NCBI GenBank assembly: GCA_029267645.1
Contig: JAJUIM010000096.1
Coordinates: 1-7,110 of the forward strand
Length of the DNA: 7,110 nt
Direction: 5' to 3'
Source of the DNA: Microbacterium sp.
Lineage (GTDB): Bacteria; Actinomycetota; Actinomycetes; Actinomycetales; Microbacteriaceae
Shown piece by piece: positions 5,674 through 7,110 of this stretch; position 1 is the stretch's first letter; each line of letters opens with the position of its first letter. The position numbers and the translations under genes are program-made. The notes beneath the pieces are model-generated. The model made no database searches. It worked only from the letters and a program-made list of their open reading frames with translations, and was not told the DNA's origin.

Positions 5674-6525
5674 ATGGGACGGATCACGACTCGCCGCCCC
5701 GTCACGCGGATCGTCCTCGGCGGCGAGCCGCGGAGGCGCCCCGACGCGCTCGCGGTCGAGGAGCCGCTCGAGATCCGCGTCGCGGGCGAGGCCGTGTCGG
5801 TCACGATGCGCACGCCGGGGCACGACGTCGAGCTCGCGACGGGCTTCCTGCTGTCGGAGGGCATGATCGCCGCAGGCGGCGACGTCGCGGGCGCGATCCA
5901 CTGCGGCGGTCCCGCGACGGGCGGCCAGGAGAACACCTACAACGTGCTCGACCTGACCCTCGCGCCGGACGTGCCGCACCCCGACGCCTCGCGCGCCCGG
6001 CGCGTGTACATGACGAGCTCGTGCGGCGTGTGCGGCACGGCGTCGATCGATCAGGTGCGGCGCGAGTCGGCGTTCGACGTCGCGGCCGACCCGGTCGAGG
6101 TCGACGCCGCGCTGCTCGCGGGCCTGCCTGCCGCGCTGCGGGCGGGGCAGGACGCGTTCGCCAAGACGGGCGGCCTGCACGCGGCGGGCCTGTTCGACGC
6201 CGCCACGGGCGAGGCGCTCGTCGTGCGCGAGGACGTGGGGCGCCACAACGCGGTCGACAAGGTCGTGGGCTGGGCCGCCGCGCGCGGCCTCCTGCCGCTC
6301 GCGGGGCGGATCCTCATGGTGTCGGGGCGCGTGGCGTTCGAGATCGCGCAGAAGGCCGCGATGGCGGGGATCCCCGTCATCGCGGCCGTCTCGGCGCCGT
6401 CGTCGCTCGCGGTCGAACTGGCGGAGGAGGCGGGCATGACGCTCGTGGGGTTCCTGCGCGACGACCACATGAACGTCTACGCGGGCGCGCACCGCGTGCG
6501 CGTTCCCGAGCCCGCCTCGCTCTGA
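5674..6525 (+). CDS. fdhD: FdhD, sulfurtransferase/chaperone for formate dehydrogenase molybdenum cofactor
   Basis: A complete 283-residue protein of usual FdhD length. FdhD takes sulfur from a cysteine desulfurase (IscS in E. coli) and passes it to the molybdenum cofactor before insertion, giving the sulfido ligand that formate dehydrogenases need. Signature blocks are in order: EEPLEIRVAGE (29-39), TGFLLSEGMI (56-65), TSSCGVCG with the sulfur-relay pair Cys117 and Cys120 in a CxxC loop, KTGGLHAAGLF (164-174), REDVGRHNAVDK (185-196) and SGRVAFEIAQKA (217-228). No key residue is missing. The start at 5674 is set by the GGAGGG at 5662-5667 and lies one base after the fdhF stop, so the two are almost certainly one operon and FdhD serves the neighbouring enzyme. 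It converges on the MFS gene with 4 bases between stops. Confidence 0.96.
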   Translation: MGRITTRRPVTRIVLGGEPRRRPDALAVEEPLEIRVAGEAVSVTMRTPGHDVELATGFLLSEGMIAAGGDVAGAIHCGGPATGGQENTYNVLDLTLAPDVPHPDASRARRVYMTSSCGVCGTASIDQVRRESAFDVAADPVEVDAALLAGLPAALRAGQDAFAKTGGLHAAGLFDAATGEALVVREDVGRHNAVDKVVGWAAARGLLPLAGRILMVSGRVAFEIAQKAAMAGIPVIAAVSAPSSLAVELAEEAGMTLVGFLRDDHMNVYAGAHRVRVPEPASL

Positions 6526-6529
6526 GGCG

Positions 6530-7110
6530 TCAGGCCGCCCGCGGGCGCGCCGACCGGGCGATGCCGTAGGCGACGAGTGCGACGACGCTCGTCGCGAGCA
6601 TGACGATCGCGAGCGGGCCGGCCGTGTCCTCGCCCGCGATGCTCACGAGGGGCGAGATGCCGGCGGCGAGGCCGAACTGCACGGCGCCGACCACTGCTGA
6701 GGCGGATCCCGCCGCGCGCGGCACGGCGGCGAGTGCGAGCGCCGTCGCGTTGCCGAACACGAAGCCGAGCGCGCCGATCGCGAAGAACAGGGGCACGCCG
6801 AGCCAGCCCGCGGGCGCGCCCAGCGCGACGAGCAGCGCGAAGACGACGGTCGCCGCGAGCGAGGTCGCGAGTCCGAACGCCGTGAGGCGCGCGGGGCCCA
6901 TCGAGCGCACGAGGCGGGCGGAGACGCCGCTCGTGATCATCAGCGCGAGGGCGTTGAGGCCGAACAGCGGGCCGTACTGCGTCTCGTCGAGGCCCATCAT
7001 GGTCTGGTACAGGAAGGGCGACGCCGAGATGTACGCCATCATCGTCCCGAACGCGAAGGCGAAGGCGAGCGTGTAGCCGAGGTAGCCGCGCGAGGCGAGG
7101 GCGCGGGCGC
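6530..7110 (-). CDS. Bcr/CflA-family multidrug efflux MFS transporter, C-terminal half (5' end outside window)
   Basis: The frame is open from the right edge to the stop at 6530-6532, giving 192 complete codons. An internal ATG at 7042 should not be taken as the start, because the frame continues upstream as membrane protein (RGYLGYTLAFAFAFGT directly precedes it). About six hydrophobic segments are visible, as expected for helices 7-12 of a 12-helix MFS protein. Typical Bcr/CflA phrases are AYISASPFLYQ just after the first segment, YGPLFGLNALALMITSGVSA in the second, and AGSASAVVGAVQFGLAAGIS in the fifth. The family exports drugs such as bicyclomycin, chloramphenicol or sulfonamides, and some members export cysteine or dipeptides; substrate cannot be told from this half. 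The tail ends in the basic stretch RSARPRAA. It reads toward fdhD with only 4 bases between stop codons, and its promoter is outside the window. Confidence 0.87.
   Translation of the reverse strand, partial: ARALASRGYLGYTLAFAFAFGTMMAYISASPFLYQTMMGLDETQYGPLFGLNALALMITSGVSARLVRSMGPARLTAFGLATSLAATVVFALLVALGAPAGWLGVPLFFAIGALGFVFGNATALALAAVPRAAGSASAVVGAVQFGLAAGISPLVSIAGEDTAGPLAIVMLATSVVALVAYGIARSARPRAA

Noticed and set aside
2261..5866. An open frame of about 1200 codons on the + strand, antisense to the FUSC-like gene and overlapping fdhF in another frame.
   Set aside because: It is rich in Arg, Ala, Gly and Pro, has no motifs, and crosses the divergent promoter region and two well-supported genes.
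2208..5936. An open frame of about 1240 codons on the - strand, spanning the FUSC-like gene out of frame and antisense to fdhF.
   Set aside because: Its translation is dominated by Arg, Ala, His, Asp and Val with no recognisable domain. The real genes in the other frames have clear family motifs. Such long shadows are common at this GC content.
6536..6547. Perfect 12-base palindrome CGCCCGCGGGCG near the MFS stop codon as a terminator.
   Set aside because: It has no loop and no T tract, lies inside the MFS coding end, and is easily produced by chance in alternating G/C codons.
1..7110. tRNA, rRNA, CRISPR array, insertion sequence, phage or origin signals.
   Set aside because: I saw no cloverleaf-like sequence, regularly spaced repeats, transposase motifs or DnaA-box clusters. 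Coding sequence covers almost the whole window.

Overview
The window is very GC-rich with strong G/C third-position bias. Its proteins read like those of a high-GC actinobacterium, probably Micrococcales (Microbacteriaceae-like). That placement is an inference from composition and protein style, not from a marker gene. Five protein-coding genes fill nearly all of the sequence. I found no RNA gene, insertion sequence or CRISPR array. The only gap with room for promoters is about 90 bases near position 3320.

Left part (1-2230, + strand): the C-terminal third or so of a JetC/MksB/EptC-like SMC ATPase, the motor of a Wadjet-type anti-plasmid complex, enters from the left edge and stops at 1086. 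After 34 bases comes a complete CorA-family divalent-cation channel gene with a good ribosome binding site. The jetA, jetB and jetD partners are not in the window. JetD in particular does not follow jetC here.

Middle (2237-3277, - strand): a FUSC/aromatic-acid-exporter-type membrane protein converges on corA with only 6 bases between the stop codons. Its start faces that of the next gene across the compact divergent promoter region. Both divergent genes lack a clear Shine-Dalgarno sequence but carry a TANNNT -10-like hexamer 6-7 bases before an ATG, which suggests leaderless mRNAs. A 17-base palindrome covers the start of the rightward gene.

Right part (3366-6525, + strand): a two-gene operon encodes an FdhF/YdeP-type molybdopterin oxidoreductase (formate dehydrogenase-like) and FdhD, the sulfurtransferase that activates the molybdenum cofactor of such enzymes. 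The genes are 1 base apart, and the fdhD ribosome binding site lies inside the end of fdhF. No iron-sulfur, cytochrome or NAD-binding partner subunit is encoded nearby, so the electron acceptor is unknown. A Bcr/CflA-type MFS efflux gene (- strand, cut by the right edge) converges on fdhD with 4 bases between stops.

Most of the window is ordinary chromosomal content. The items most worth following are the Wadjet locus continuing off the left edge, the stand-alone YdeP-type oxidoreductase with FdhD, and the apparently leaderless divergent promoter with its palindrome.
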